Assembly (NCBI GenBank): GCA_017591395.1
Contig: WEDG01009011.1
Span: 44,256 to 108,255, forward strand
Reading direction: 5' to 3'
Source of the DNA: Schistocephalus solidus
Taxonomy: Eukaryota; Platyhelminthes; Cestoda; Diphyllobothriidea; Diphyllobothriidae
DNA length: 64,000 bases
A program made the position numbers and the translations under genes. Below the pieces are notes generated by a model that ran no database searches, was not told where the DNA came from, and saw only the letters and a list, made by a program, of their open reading frames with translations. Each line of letters opens with the position of its first letter. Position 1 is the first letter of the stretch. Shown here in pieces: positions 49,091-58,665 of this stretch.

Positions 49091-50600
49091 GGCTCGAGTG
49101 TTACCGTACGCTTTCAAAAATGCCTTTTTGTGAGATATGGCCTAGGTGAAGATGCAAAGTCACGTGTTCTCTTTTGGTTGAGCATCTTTTCACAGGAATC
49201 ACACTCCCCAAACACCAAAACGGCGGGCTTTTGAAATTGAGCCACCATCTTTTCTGCTCTCCACTCGCATGTGAATCCTCTTATAAAATTTTAACCCTTT
49301 TTGTTTATTCGAAAAAACAAAAATGAGGTCATCAGCGCACGACGCTGGCACCATTTTGAAGGAAGTCCAAATTGATCGATATTTTGAGACGCATTCAAGG
49401 ACGATTCTTCACGGTGAATGGAGGACTTTTTTGCTGAAATTTTTGGAATTTACTTTCAAAATAAAGCGTAGTGCGCGCTCTCTCTCTCTCTCCCTCTAGC
49501 TAACTCTGATATTTGGATGAAAATTTAAGGATTTGCACCAAAATCTTGTGAAGTTTGCTCACGTAGTAGCGGGGGGTTACCTGTCAGGGTGACCCTACTT
49601 TTGTAACGTCAATATCATCGATGTACCCTTACCTCTTTATCCCACTGCACCGTTAGATTTGACCTTTTCCTGAAAATTTATATGAACCTGCATGTGACAG
49701 AAATGTACGTCTTCCTCAGGGGAGGGAAACAGTAAGACAATTGCAGCACAATCAATCGTGCAACCTGTTATCCTCCAGCTTCATCCACGATAGCAAAGAA
49801 GGCAGTGGAATCTAATTTATTGCAACATCCAATCCGCGAATAGGAATGCCCACCTATTCCGGAGACCTTCCGATAATTTTTAGGGAGATCAGAGCTAGCA
49901 TTAGGGTTGGAGATCATATATGGCTTATGATTAGATTCCTGAATCGATAATATTTACTCTCTCTGGAATTCGGGGCAGGGCCACCTGCATTAGCGGTGGT
50001 AGAGTGGGAGGAGTCCTACAACCGTGCGTACCAAGATCGTCACAGTCGGACCTTCGTGAGCAAAAACCTCCATCATGTAGCCTACGTAGTCGTGGACGCA
50101 GAACCTACCGCACTCCCTTAGATGCCGAGAAAATACGACCGGCACAACAATGCCCAAAATACTTAATTTTGCGGCAAAATTATTGCAAGAAAGAAATCGC
50201 ATGCGTATCCCCCAAAACGAAACACGATTCACGCAGGCGGGCGGGCGGAAGCCATCCCACTACTGTGTAGGAAGCATGTTCCCTGATAATCAACACCGCA
50301 GTCCTACCGATACGAGCCAACCGACCATTTCCCACAAGGCGGCCTAACATTTGATTTCAGTTAGAGACGGTGTCTCTCGCCGTGGTGCCGTCTACCAGCA
50401 GAACTTCCGATCGATGTCACGAAACTCTTGGATTTGAATCTGGGTACAGTGAGTTTAGCTACCAGTTCAGCCTCTGCGCTTAGATAGCATCTCAAAACCA
50501 GCGCCCGAGCCTGGAGGAAACTGAGTTCCTGCAAAGAGGACTTCTAACTTCGCAGATGCATCGTTTTAACTAAAGGACAAGATGGAAAGAATGAGGCTAC

Positions 50601-50693
50601 CTGAAGGACAAATCGTTGATCAATGTATCGCTTGGCGAGGTTGGGCTGGAATTCCGGTGATTCAACAAATCGAAGGAAAAACTCGTAGACGAG
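50601..50693 (-). CDS. PPP2R5D-like: B56 subunit exon 3
   Basis: Exactly 31 codons, phase 0 at both ends, between acceptor TTTGCAG and donor GTAGCC. The product begins [17 protein letters not shown] and ends [12 protein letters not shown], a near-invariant B56 core block that follows directly after the [14 protein letters not shown] region encoded by exon 2. Only 473 bp of intron separate it from exon 2, by far the shortest intron of the gene. Confidence 0.97.
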
Positions 50694-51166
50694 CTGCAAA
50701 GTGAGCACAAAGAGAGAAAGTCAGAAAGGTCTGCCAAAAGACGTTTGAGTCAAAGAAGACAGCTAACAAGTCGTAGCGTTCAGGTGGGCCAATTCGAAAC
50801 AAGAAGTAGTGTGGAGGTTCAGGAGTCGATTACTGCGGCTTAAAGGAGAAGGATAAAAATGTATTCTTGAATAAAAATAATTAGATCAAAGAAAAGTGTC
50901 AGGAAAGTAACAGCAGATTGCCTCCAACTGATTTTAGAAAATGGCAAAAAACAGCGGACGCATAAACTAACAACGAGTCTCCAAATAAGCCGTGCAGTAT
51001 GGGGCAGTTAAACATAATTTAAGAAAAAGGTAGTTTTTTTGAGGGGGGGGGTGAAACAGATAAGGGACGAGGATAACCACGAGAAAGGAAAATGGAAAGC
51101 ATAAACGAGGAGGAGGATGAGGAGGAGGAGGAGGGAAGTTGGGAGAGTGCGAGATGGGTTGTTTAC
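50694..51166 (-). other. B56 intron 2
   Basis: 473 bp, the only compact intron, purine-rich on the plus strand (GAGGAGGAGGATGAGGAGGA near 51,106), which supplies a long pyrimidine tract in transcript sense. No repeat family recognised. Confidence 0.9.
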
Positions 51167-51515
51167 CTGGATGTGCGGCCACGCCGCCTCAAGGGTGGGC
51201 TCATCCTCTTCGGGGTCAAATTCGGCGCCGGTGGGATTGCTGGGGGGGGAGGCAGGGTGCGAAAGACGTTGGCCTCCACCATGTGCACTACTTCGGGGTA
51301 AATGGCCTCGGTGATTATACCAACAGCAGCGGCCCCGGCAACATTGGCATTACCGGAAGCACCCTCCAGCATGTATTCAATTATCTCATTGAGGGCGCAT
51401 CGCTTGACCTCCTTGTCCGAAAAATCGGAGAGAGGGTCGGGTACAAAATCGAAGACAACAGAGCATTGGCGCAGTTTCTGAATGAACAGTTCCTCCCTGT
51501 CCGCTGGGTTGGCTT
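51167..51515 (-). CDS. PPP2R5D-like: B56 subunit exon 2 (start of HEAT-like core; one-base frameshift)
   Basis: The exon starts after GGCCAG and ends at donor GTAAAC. It encodes [12 protein letters not shown], then [46 protein letters not shown] and, in another frame, [20 protein letters not shown]. These blocks are continuous in all B56 proteins. The frame breaks in a run of eight C (plus-strand G 51242-51249). Length 349 nt does not fit the flanking phases (1 before, 0 after), while 350 nt would, so one C appears to be missing. This is a sequencing or assembly error or a real allele; I cannot tell which. A Gly/Ala/Asn-rich stretch ([17 protein letters not shown]) adds about 12 residues relative to vertebrate B56. 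Confidence 0.93.
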
Positions 51516-51599
51516 CTGGCCGTTTAGGGGGGGGATGGGAGGATAAAACGGGGGCAGTTTTGAAACTGTTGATAGTATCATAAGTGCATGGATGCTTGT

Positions 51600-51800
51600 C
51601 AATCGGTTATGGGACTCACTCGTTCCGTTCTGCCTTGGGGGCGCATTCTCGAGCCTGCCAGCAGACGCAAAGCGGTTAGTATTATTGACAGAAGAACATT
51701 AGCGGCAATGATAAGGGAGACTGAAATCGCCATTTCTGGCTAATTATCCGTCATCAGCCAGCCATACCCAACCGCAGGTGGCGCACCACTCGAGGCTCCA
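51600..51800 (-). repeat. B2 tRNA-like repeat, body plus Y leader
   Basis: Plus strand: Y block GACTCACTCGTTCCGTTCTG and ATTCTCGAGCCTGCCAGCAG (51,612-51,665), then inverted tail and body AAGGGAGACTGAAATCGCCA, TCATCAGCCAGCCATACCCA. The tRNA-like part is cut after the first bases of the B-box side. It begins 85 bp upstream of exon 2 in transcript terms, inside intron 1. Confidence 0.85.
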
Positions 51801-53499
51801 GCCTAGTAATAGTGCTGAGGCCAGTCTGCGACCGGGACTAAATACTTTTGTTCTAATCGATGCACTCACTTCCTTCAACGTACAAGAACTTAGCATGCAG
51901 GTTAACCTGAATTATTATAGTATATATTGCATTTACGTAACTCAAACATACCGAGGCCTAACGCTTTCCGAACATTCTGGCTACGCAGAAGGGAAGATAA
52001 ATTGTAGAGCAGAACGTGGCATATAAAGATGGAGGTTGGTCGTCACTCGGTTTGAAGGTGCAAAGCAAGTTCAGCCTACAGAGGATAGACGCACGGTACG
52101 CGACGGTCATGGACGTTAACTACATGTCACGTTTGACAAAGTGATGCTACAACAGGGAAGCAATGGACTGTCTATTCAGATGGCCAAATAAGTCCGTGTG
52201 CGCTGGTAGGCTAGCTAAGAGTATATTCACCTCGGTTGTTTGCCTGACGTCCCATATTCTTTCGGTTTGTATGAAAAAAAAAACAGCGTGGCACTCCTCA
52301 GACATATCAAGCCAACTTGAGAGCAGGGTTGGCTCGTGCACTCGTTTGAATTTCACCATAATCAGAATATTTCCTTCTATTTTTGACACAGGACGCCCTA
52401 GAGATACTGCAACACTTTAACCTCTATATTCAATCTTACAGTACAGTCAGATCGGTAGACGCCACAGGAATGTGAATCTGAACCCCCCAAGGAAATTGGT
52501 GCGAAAAGAACGGTTCATAAAATAAAGGCACCTCATCTGATAGGCTAGCTCTGGTGGCCGCTTTCAAACCATGCGGGCTGAGATGTCAAAGAAGTGATTG
52601 AAGTTGGGACTGCCCGACGGGTTTTCCGATCGGACACGGCGACTAATAAGAGTGGTAATAGTGATGGTGTCTATTGGAAGAGGATACCTTTCAAGGACCA
52701 GCTTGTGTGGGGGCAGATCGTACGTACATGAGTATCTTAACATAATTAACTGGACAAATCTTCAATGCCTATTACTGTGTGCTGCACTCGCGTGTCAGCG
52801 TAGTACTCTAGAAGAGAATCTAGACAGGCAAAAAAGCTGCTCAAAGTGTAGCCGCGACCGGAGTTCAAAAAGGCTTTCTCTGACGTTTCGGATGCTCACT
52901 CTCTCCACACAAGGAGTTCGCAATAGGCCTATTTGTGGGATTTTGCCGTTGATACCAGCCGCATTCACTACGAACACGATGCCTTCGTGACAAGCGACGA
53001 CAGCCTTTGCTTTCCACACTGAGTAGTAAAAAAAATTTCAGTGTACTGGATGGTCCATCCTAAATCGTTCAGTTAACCGTTCAAGACTGCCATTAGTGGC
53101 ACAAGATGCTGTGGCCCTAATCGCTCGAGCTCACTGTGCGTGAAGATCAAGCCCAGGGCTCATGCAGGGTAGTAAAAAAAAGTATACAAACGTGGTCGGC
53201 GTCAACTTTTGCAAAGACTGACCACACTGTGCCAGGAGATGCGACAATAAACGCAAATACCACAAGACTTCAAAGACGTGACGTGTGACAAGCCTCGAGG
53301 AAGCTCCCGCCACAATAGTGCAATATACTCGCATGACTCCTACTAGGTAGACTGAACACGAATTTGGAGCAGAGATTACCTCCAAAAAGATAAAGCGGCT
53401 TCAAAAAATATCCACGGGCAGGAATGCTGCGGCCTGACAACTACATGAGAATGCCGATCAGGCCCTACACTGTCTTTGGCAGTGTGAGTCATGATGAAC

Positions 53500-53650
53500 T
53501 CAGAAAAATCCTAATTAAATTTGCATATTCGGTGTCATTGACGCACAGGATAAAACAACTACATGACGGCATGATGGCACGCGCCATGGACAACGATTCA
53601 GCCGTGGAGATACTCGCGGAAACAAGTGGTGTAGCGTAGGGTTTCGTGTT
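53500..53650 (+). mobile_element. LINE family L-A: internal RT fragment
   Basis: Encodes IKQLHDGMMARAMDNDSA and, nearby, ETSGVA, matching the L-A RT segment between palm motifs A and B (RQLHDGMMARV then NGVKQGC). The expected GVKQGC is replaced by GVA and a stop. Plus strand, in intron 1. Confidence 0.75.
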
Positions 53651-54799
53651 GGTGGACTGCCGGAACCGACATAAACTGCCCGTCCGGTGGAAGGCAGGCG
53701 GAAACCAAGACCAGTGTCCATCATATTTGATTGAATTGACAGATGACTACAATATTAAAACTAAAACCGAAGCAGACAGGTAGAGCAAAATGAACCGCTG
53801 TCTTCGACTGACCAAACTTCGGACCTACAAGTGGCATGAGGAGAGTGGTCAGGTACCAACAGACATCAACTGAGGTGGTAGTGGAACTAATCGCGCAGCG
53901 AAAAAATAAACTTGTATATATATCGAGTAACACCTCAGAAAACGCCAAAATCAAGAAGGTTCCCGAAAAACAGACCTTTAATGCCAGTTGAGCCTAAATC
54001 AGGCGGCAAACTCAATCGCCGTGCCACACCCTCCATATGAAACCGAACATGAACAAGGTTGTGGTTCCCATCACAGCCACCTGTGTATCTCAGACATCTA
54101 GAGTATACGAAAACCGGGCAAAAAATGGAACCTCTTTCACTTCCGTTGCCCTTAAAGGATATTAAGGGTGAAGTAGCGGAACTCCGGTCTTTGGAAGCAC
54201 TGGTATGACCCAGTATTGGAGATATGCTGCAACAAGTCCAACTATGACACAGCGATCACGGCGTGAGTACCTTTTGAGGGGTGCCTGCACAAACGACTGT
54301 CCTAGAGCAAGATGGGTTCGGCGCACTGGCTGGAGCGGCATTCTTCAAGGCAATTGAAGACGGTAGGTCAAGGCTAGGCGTTACGTTACGCAATCTGGCA
54401 ATGTTGCGAACCATGACAGTGTGACAGCAGAACCAGAGCCAGGGGCACCAGTCAACACACGTCATGTCCGAAGCCTGTCCACACTAGCAGAACACATTCG
54501 GACATCCCAGTGAATTATTCGGTCACATGTGCATAGACGGCAGTGATCAACGAATCAGCGTTGAACAGGCCCTCCGCCTCACACGACCACATTATCTAAA
54601 CACTTAGGCAATGTATCAGACTATTCGGTCATGCGCATTCAAAAAAACGACCAATAAACTGTTGCACAGCACTCATACAAAAATACTATGATATCATTTA
54701 CTAGCATTAAGAACGGGGGAAACACCGTAGGTGAGAATTTGCATCTTTCACGGATGTTCTATCAGTGACTTGATAAATTCTACCTCATGTGGAGTTGTA

Positions 54800-55870
54800 T
54801 GCAGGGTGTGTGTGTGAAAAAATTCCCTGAAGCAACTGCAGATCCACCCGGCAAACTGGGAGGACCTCGCCTAGAACCGACTGGCCTAGAGGAGGACAGG
54901 TAAGACAGGGGCAGCATTCTATGAAGCCAACCGGATCACCGCCACCGATGCCAAAAAGGCGGCACGAAAGTCACCAGCACCACGGACGAACACCACCAAT
55001 GCCCAAGCCTTCCCAACATGCGCACGCTGTCAACGCACCTTCCGCACGCGAATCGGCCTGGTCTGACATCTTCGGGCGCAATGCAACAACAATCCGAAAA
55101 CTTCAAATGCTGCGTCAACTTCTGACAGCCCTCCTTGGGACCCCCCGAAGGTCACCCCTGGCACCAATTTCCCCACTCTTACCAGTATAGGGATTACATC
55201 CCAAAACCCATCACCTGATCACCACCACCAACGATGGGGGCTCGGAACTAACCTGTCCTCATTGCGACCGCGCATTCATCTCACGCATCGGTCTGATCGG
55301 TCACTTGCGAATCGATCGCACAGATACTGGTAAACCAGGGGCTGGAGCACCAAACTACAACAGAGATCGCCGCCTCCAATAACCTGACTGTCCACGAAAA
55401 TTCACTCATCGCATGGGCCTGATCGGTCACATGCGCATCCATGAAAGCGAAATCCACCGCGATGCCAGCACATCTTGCGCACCCATCGACCCTTCCCACA
55501 GTCCTCCCATGAGCACGAATACCAGTACCAGCAGCAGAGCCCATGCAGACTCAGCACCTCCAGACCTATCATGTCGTTATTATCACCGCACATGCAAATT
55601 ACGCATCGGCCTGGTCGGTTACTTGCGAATCCATCGCACAGAGATTGGCGAACCAGTGCCAGGAGCACCAATATACACCCACCGCACGCGACTCAACTGT
55701 CCGCACTGCCCACGCAAATTCACACACCACATGGACTTATTAGGTCACATGCGTCTCCATGAAATCCTGCGGTAGAACACCGCCAGCTATACTACAACAT
55801 TACACCTCTTCTCATCAGTCTCTGCATCACACATGATCACACCCAACCCTTACAAAACATGCATATCTGA
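54800..55870 (+). mobile_element. LINE family L-A: RT C-terminal end, zinc-finger tail and 3' flank
   Basis: Starts in NSLKQLQIHPANWEDLA, passes GAAFYEANRITATDAKKAAR and KSPAPRTNTTNAQAFPTC into the first finger CARCQRTFRTRIGLV, then Ser/Thr/Pro linkers and further finger repeats at about 55,255 (CPHCDRAFISRIGLIGHLRI), 55,385 (C...KFTHRMGLIGHMRIHES), 55,570 (YYHRTCKLRIGLVGYLRIHR) and 55,700 (CPHCPRKFTHHMDLLGHMRL), ending HEILR and stop at 55,775. Scattered stops and frameshifts. Finger count differs from the 41-kb copy. Confidence 0.87.
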
Positions 55871-55949
55871 TTGAGAGGAAAGTATGATCCACAGCTCTTT
55901 CTCCATGTAGCTCCTCTGCTGCATATGTTATCTAAGCATGAGAATATCA

Positions 55950-56640
55950 CGGAGCGAGAAGCACCGTGGATTGAAAGGTTACCAACTAACAATAACACCC
56001 AGACCTCGCAGTTAGTCCAATTAGTATTGTGCGGAGTGGCTGACTGGTGGTCTGAGAGTCAGGCTGCGATGGCTCCTTCTTAATGTGACCTCCAGCACTC
56101 TCACACAGGTGAGATGTGAGGCATTAAAGCCCCCTGTTGTGTTAAATCCTTGTGTTTGCGCTTGGGGGGGCAGGTCATGTACGTGTCACCAGCAGCTGCG
56201 CCCACTTCTGCATCTGACAACCGACCGGCTTGGACGGTGGTCTGAGTTTGGTGGTGGAGGAGAGAGTGAGGTCGACGGCTCAGCACATTTTCCTCACTAT
56301 AAACAATCCGACGCACTTGAAACTATCACGGTGCGTTAAAAGCCGTGGCGGACTGAGAGTCTGGCTGCAATGGCTTCTTCTTAATGTGGCCTTTAAGGCA
56401 CTCCCACTCCGTGGGATGCGAGCCAGGCGTGGTGGCACGCCCAGGGGCGGCTCCGGCCGCGCCCTATACCGCCTTTATTTTTCTTGACTTTGTTATGACA
56501 CCGGGCTTAGGCGGGGAGGAGAGTGCGGTAGCTGCAGCGCAAGGCTAATAGCACGTAAAAGTAATCCACGCGCAAGTCACCGTCCCTGCACCACCATTCT
56601 GTGAAGCATACGGTGAACATCGACGGTCCAACTGAAGTGT
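55950..56640 (-). repeat. Repeat A copy, minus orientation, composite
   Basis: Contains two partial units: 55,965-56,110 (GATTGAAAGGTTACCAACTA, GCGGAGTGGCTGACTGGTGG, GGCTGCGATGGCTCCTTCTT) and 56,200-56,640 (AACCGACCGGCTTGGACGGT, ACTATCACGGTGCGTTAAAA, TGGCTTCTTCTTAATGTGGC, ACGCGCAAGTCACCGTCCCT). Most of the GGTTGCCAACTGACGGG..CAGCCCAATG portion is missing from the second unit. It sits between the L-A 3' end and an L-A endonuclease fragment. Confidence 0.9.
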
Positions 56641-56739
56641 GTGCGGCAGGGGTGCATGGGATACTAGTTAGGCGTAGCGCCTCACGGGTAGCATATAGTC
56701 ACTTTATTTGTCTCGTACAGGTGGTGAATGCTCCTGTGG

Positions 56740-57321
56740 CCGCCTCTAACTGGTACCCAACTCACCTGTGGCTCCTCAAAGTTGGGTTCTTCCCCGCGAT
56801 CTGCGATGCCGATGGTTGGACAGATCACCGCCGCGTCATCTCCCAGATGAGGCTCCGACTGCAACCCCGACGAAGGCCCCAAGGTAAGTTAAATACTCTT
56901 TTGTTAAATCTGCCTGCTCACTGTTTTGATTTCAGCAACCAAATAACCGAAAAACTGGAGAACCTGCATGCTCCAGATAAAAACGCCACCGTGGAAACAC
57001 GATGGTGTCAACTGCGAAATGTCATCCAGTCCACCGCCCTCGAAGTCCTTGGATGCGCAAGCCGCCAACACGAGGAGTGGTTTGACGACAGTGACGCCGA
57101 CATCAGCAACTTACTCAGGGAGTAGAATAGACTACGCAAAGCCTACATTGACCTCCGGACTGACGCCACCAAATCAGCCTTCTTCAGATGCCGCCGCCTT
57201 GTACAGCAACGGCTGCGGGAGATGCAGGACGCCTGAATGGTCCGCAAGGCAGAGGAAATCTAAGGGTAGGCGGACCGCAACGAAATGAAAAACTTATTGA
57301 AAGCCACCAAGGCTATCTATA
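56740..57321 (+). mobile_element. LINE family L-A: end of APE-type endonuclease and linker
   Basis: Encodes ICDADGWTDHRRVISQMRLR, where the DH pair belongs to the last motif of APE-like endonucleases, followed by the linker LNLPAHCFDFSNQITEKLEN, ETRWCQLRNVIQSTALEVLG, then RLRKAYIDLRTDATKSAFFR and RNEMKN. Two stops (57,123 and 57,260) and a frameshift disable it. The frame stops matching L-A after KATKAIY at 57,321, where L-B sequence begins. Confidence 0.88.
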
Positions 57322-57925
57322 GATGACATTGTCTCCCGAATCGATACCGCTCGTAGGGTTCTCTCAAGCCTTAGAAATAGCGACATTTCTATTGGCACAA
57401 AGATTCGCCTGTACCGTGCGTCTGTCCTTGTCTGTGGCTGTGAATGCTGGGCTACACGCGTAGAAGATGAGCGAAAGCTGGCCACATTTGACCACCACTG
57501 CTTGAGGACCATCCTCCGAGTGAAGTACACGGACTTCGCCTCAAAGGAGATAGTCCGCACTCGTGGCAAAAATATCGCAATGATATCCCAAGCCATCGAA
57601 GAACGGCAACCAAAGTGGTTTGGGCACGCTTTTCGTTACCTACCTCATGAGCTCAGTGTAACTGCCCTTGATCCGGCCCCATTTCCCAATTTGAGGCGTC
57701 GAAGAAGGGGTCAGCTCAAAACCTGGCTAAACACAGTTCGGCAAAACATGGAAGTTACTCTTGGACCTTCGTTATTGGGTGTGCGCCGTTGGCGAGGAAA
57801 ATGGACTGAGCTGTCCAGGTCTGATGACGCGGATCGTCAAGCGAATAGAGATATAATCCGTGACTTCATCGAGGCCGACTAGAGCAGTCATGATCGCAGC
57901 CACAAAAATTACAATTACAAGACCC
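57322..57925 (+). mobile_element. LINE family L-B: RT C-terminal region
   Basis: Begins DDIVSRIDTARRVLSSLRNS, continues SIGTKIRLYRASVLVCGCEC, WATRVEDERKLATFDHHCLR, TILRVKYTDFASKEIVRTRG, KWFGHAFRYLPHELSVTALD, a LRRRRRGQLKTWLNTVRQNM segment and TELSRSDDADRQANRDIIRD, ending IEAD and stop at 57,882. The best-preserved L-B C-terminus in the window, open for 126 codons. It is fused in the same orientation to an L-A fragment. Confidence 0.9.
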
Positions 57926-58059
57926 AGATCCAGCACTTAGATCGAGTTTGGTTAGGGCACGCGTGTGCGAACCATTAAGATGTGTCAATCATCAGTGTAT
58001 CCAAGTTAACGTAAGATCGTTCTAAATTTGTCATGTCTTACGCTGAGCAAACCAGGTTC

Positions 58060-58270
58060 ACCATCCACAATCTTTTGTCCAATCATCACCGATTGCCTTA
58101 TAAAATGCAGCAAATCCCTGATCATGACACTGACATGGAGACCATGCTTGCCTCCAATGCCTTGCGGTTAGGTCCTTGAGCCAAATCGCTACAGGAAACA
58201 ACCTCAAGCAAACAATCCGAGCGGCTGTTGGAGACCTGCCTGTATTGAAAACCCCAGAAACCATTAAAAA
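58060..58270 (+). repeat. Repeat C, copy 3
   Basis: CTCCAATGCCTTGCGGTTAG, GTCCTTGAGCCAAATCGCTA, GAAACAACCTCAAGCAAACA, ATCCGAGCGGCTGTTGGAGA and CCTGCCTGTATTGAAAACCC align with copies 1 and 2. Lies 170 bp downstream (transcript sense) of exon 1. Confidence 0.75.
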
Positions 58271-58442
58271 ATACGTATTCGTTTCGGAACGGGGACTGAA
58301 AACGCGCTTGCAACGGACGAACGATCGTAGGGCGGTAGGTGGGACCTTATAGACTATGAACGGTTGTGCTAATAAGAATGAAAGAATGGTAAAATTCATA
58401 ACTGATGCTTTATCAGCACAATTATCAGCTGTATATACTTAC

Positions 58443-58665
58443 CCTTAATGAGAGGTAGCTGGACAAGATGACGTTCTTGACTAACATTATAGATGGAAGA
58501 GGAATGACGTTTCTCCCTCAGAGGAATAGGCGGACCAGCGTAATTTTTATTTTTAATGAGTGGTGTGGGAGGTGGGTGATTCTCTATCCCCGTCTGTGGC
58601 CCATGCTGCGAGACAGCAATGGATGGAACCTTTCGATCATCCGCCAAGCTGGGTGTAACATCCAT
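58443..58665 (-). CDS. PPP2R5D-like: B56 subunit exon 1 (N-terminal coding exon)
   Basis: The exon opens at an ATG in the context ACAATGG, with an in-frame stop 36-38 nt upstream, and encodes 74 codons plus 1 nt. It ends at a strong donor (GTAAGT at 58437-58442). The product is proline-rich and basic. Residues 37-74 (KNKNYAGPPIPLREKRHSSS followed by a QERHLVQLPLIK tail) align with the segment just before the core of vertebrate B56-delta, which has a KKERRQSSS-like and LQKLPALK-like sequence at the same place. Phase 1 joins exactly to exon 2. An upstream acceptor (TTTTAG) also exists about 36 nt before the ATG, so this could be an internal exon of a longer N-terminus. Confidence 0.85.

Larger units (their letters stand above)
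42366..50600 (-). other. B56 intron 3
   Basis: 8.2 kb. Left half (42.4-46.1 kb) is AT-rich and low in recognised repeats except a possible decayed tandem at 45.0-45.7 kb. The right half carries repeat A, B2 and L-B. A (CT)n stretch lies at about 49,479-49,492. 49.1-50.6 kb shows nothing definite. Confidence 0.8.
51516..58442 (-). other. B56 intron 1
   Basis: 6.9 kb. Packed with plus-strand LINE pieces (L-A at 53.5, 54.8-55.9 and 56.7-57.3 kb; L-B at 57.3-57.9 kb), a repeat A copy, B2 next to exon 2 and repeat C next to exon 1. 51.8-53.4 kb is unassigned. A run of eight C lies in the acceptor tract (plus-strand G 51,527-51,536 region). Confidence 0.85.
8330..58665 (-). other. PPP2R5D-like: Gene span: PP2A regulatory subunit B56 (PPP2R5, gamma/delta type), ten exons
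   Basis: Ten minus-strand exons together encode about 594 residues that follow the B56 order without rearrangement: N-terminal basic/proline-rich segment, the [10 protein letters not shown] start of the HEAT-like core, the [14 protein letters not shown] block, the HRIYGKF substrate-pocket region, the [17 protein letters not shown] block, [16 protein letters not shown] helix and a charged C-terminal segment. B56 subunits bind the PP2A scaffold and catalytic subunits and select LxxIxE-containing substrates. Gamma/delta rather than alpha/epsilon type is indicated by [29 protein letters not shown] and the delta-like N-terminus. All exon junctions have GT/AG ends and compatible phases (1,0,0,2,2,0,0,2,2). 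Introns run from 0.47 to 9.2 kb. The last exon is not identified. Family assignment is very secure; paralogue assignment is moderate. Confidence 0.95.

Noticed and set aside
51238..51250. Poly-C/AG in exon 2 as a true 3' splice site of an extra intron
   Set aside because: CCTCCCCCCCCAG resembles an acceptor, but the protein is continuous across it apart from one base and no donor or intron sequence lies between the two halves.
51139..51546. 135-codon open frame on the plus strand
   Set aside because: Antisense of B56 exon 2; the minus strand encodes the conserved protein.
54230..54560. Possible coding segment (TTVLEQDGFGALAGAAFFKA and a weak finger-like ELFGHMCIDGS)
   Set aside because: Suggestive of a decayed retroelement and of an L-A finger, but I could not assign it to any family with confidence.
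56601..57125. 174-codon open frame on the plus strand
   Set aside because: Runs from repeat A into the L-A endonuclease/linker; it is part of a decayed LINE, not a host gene.
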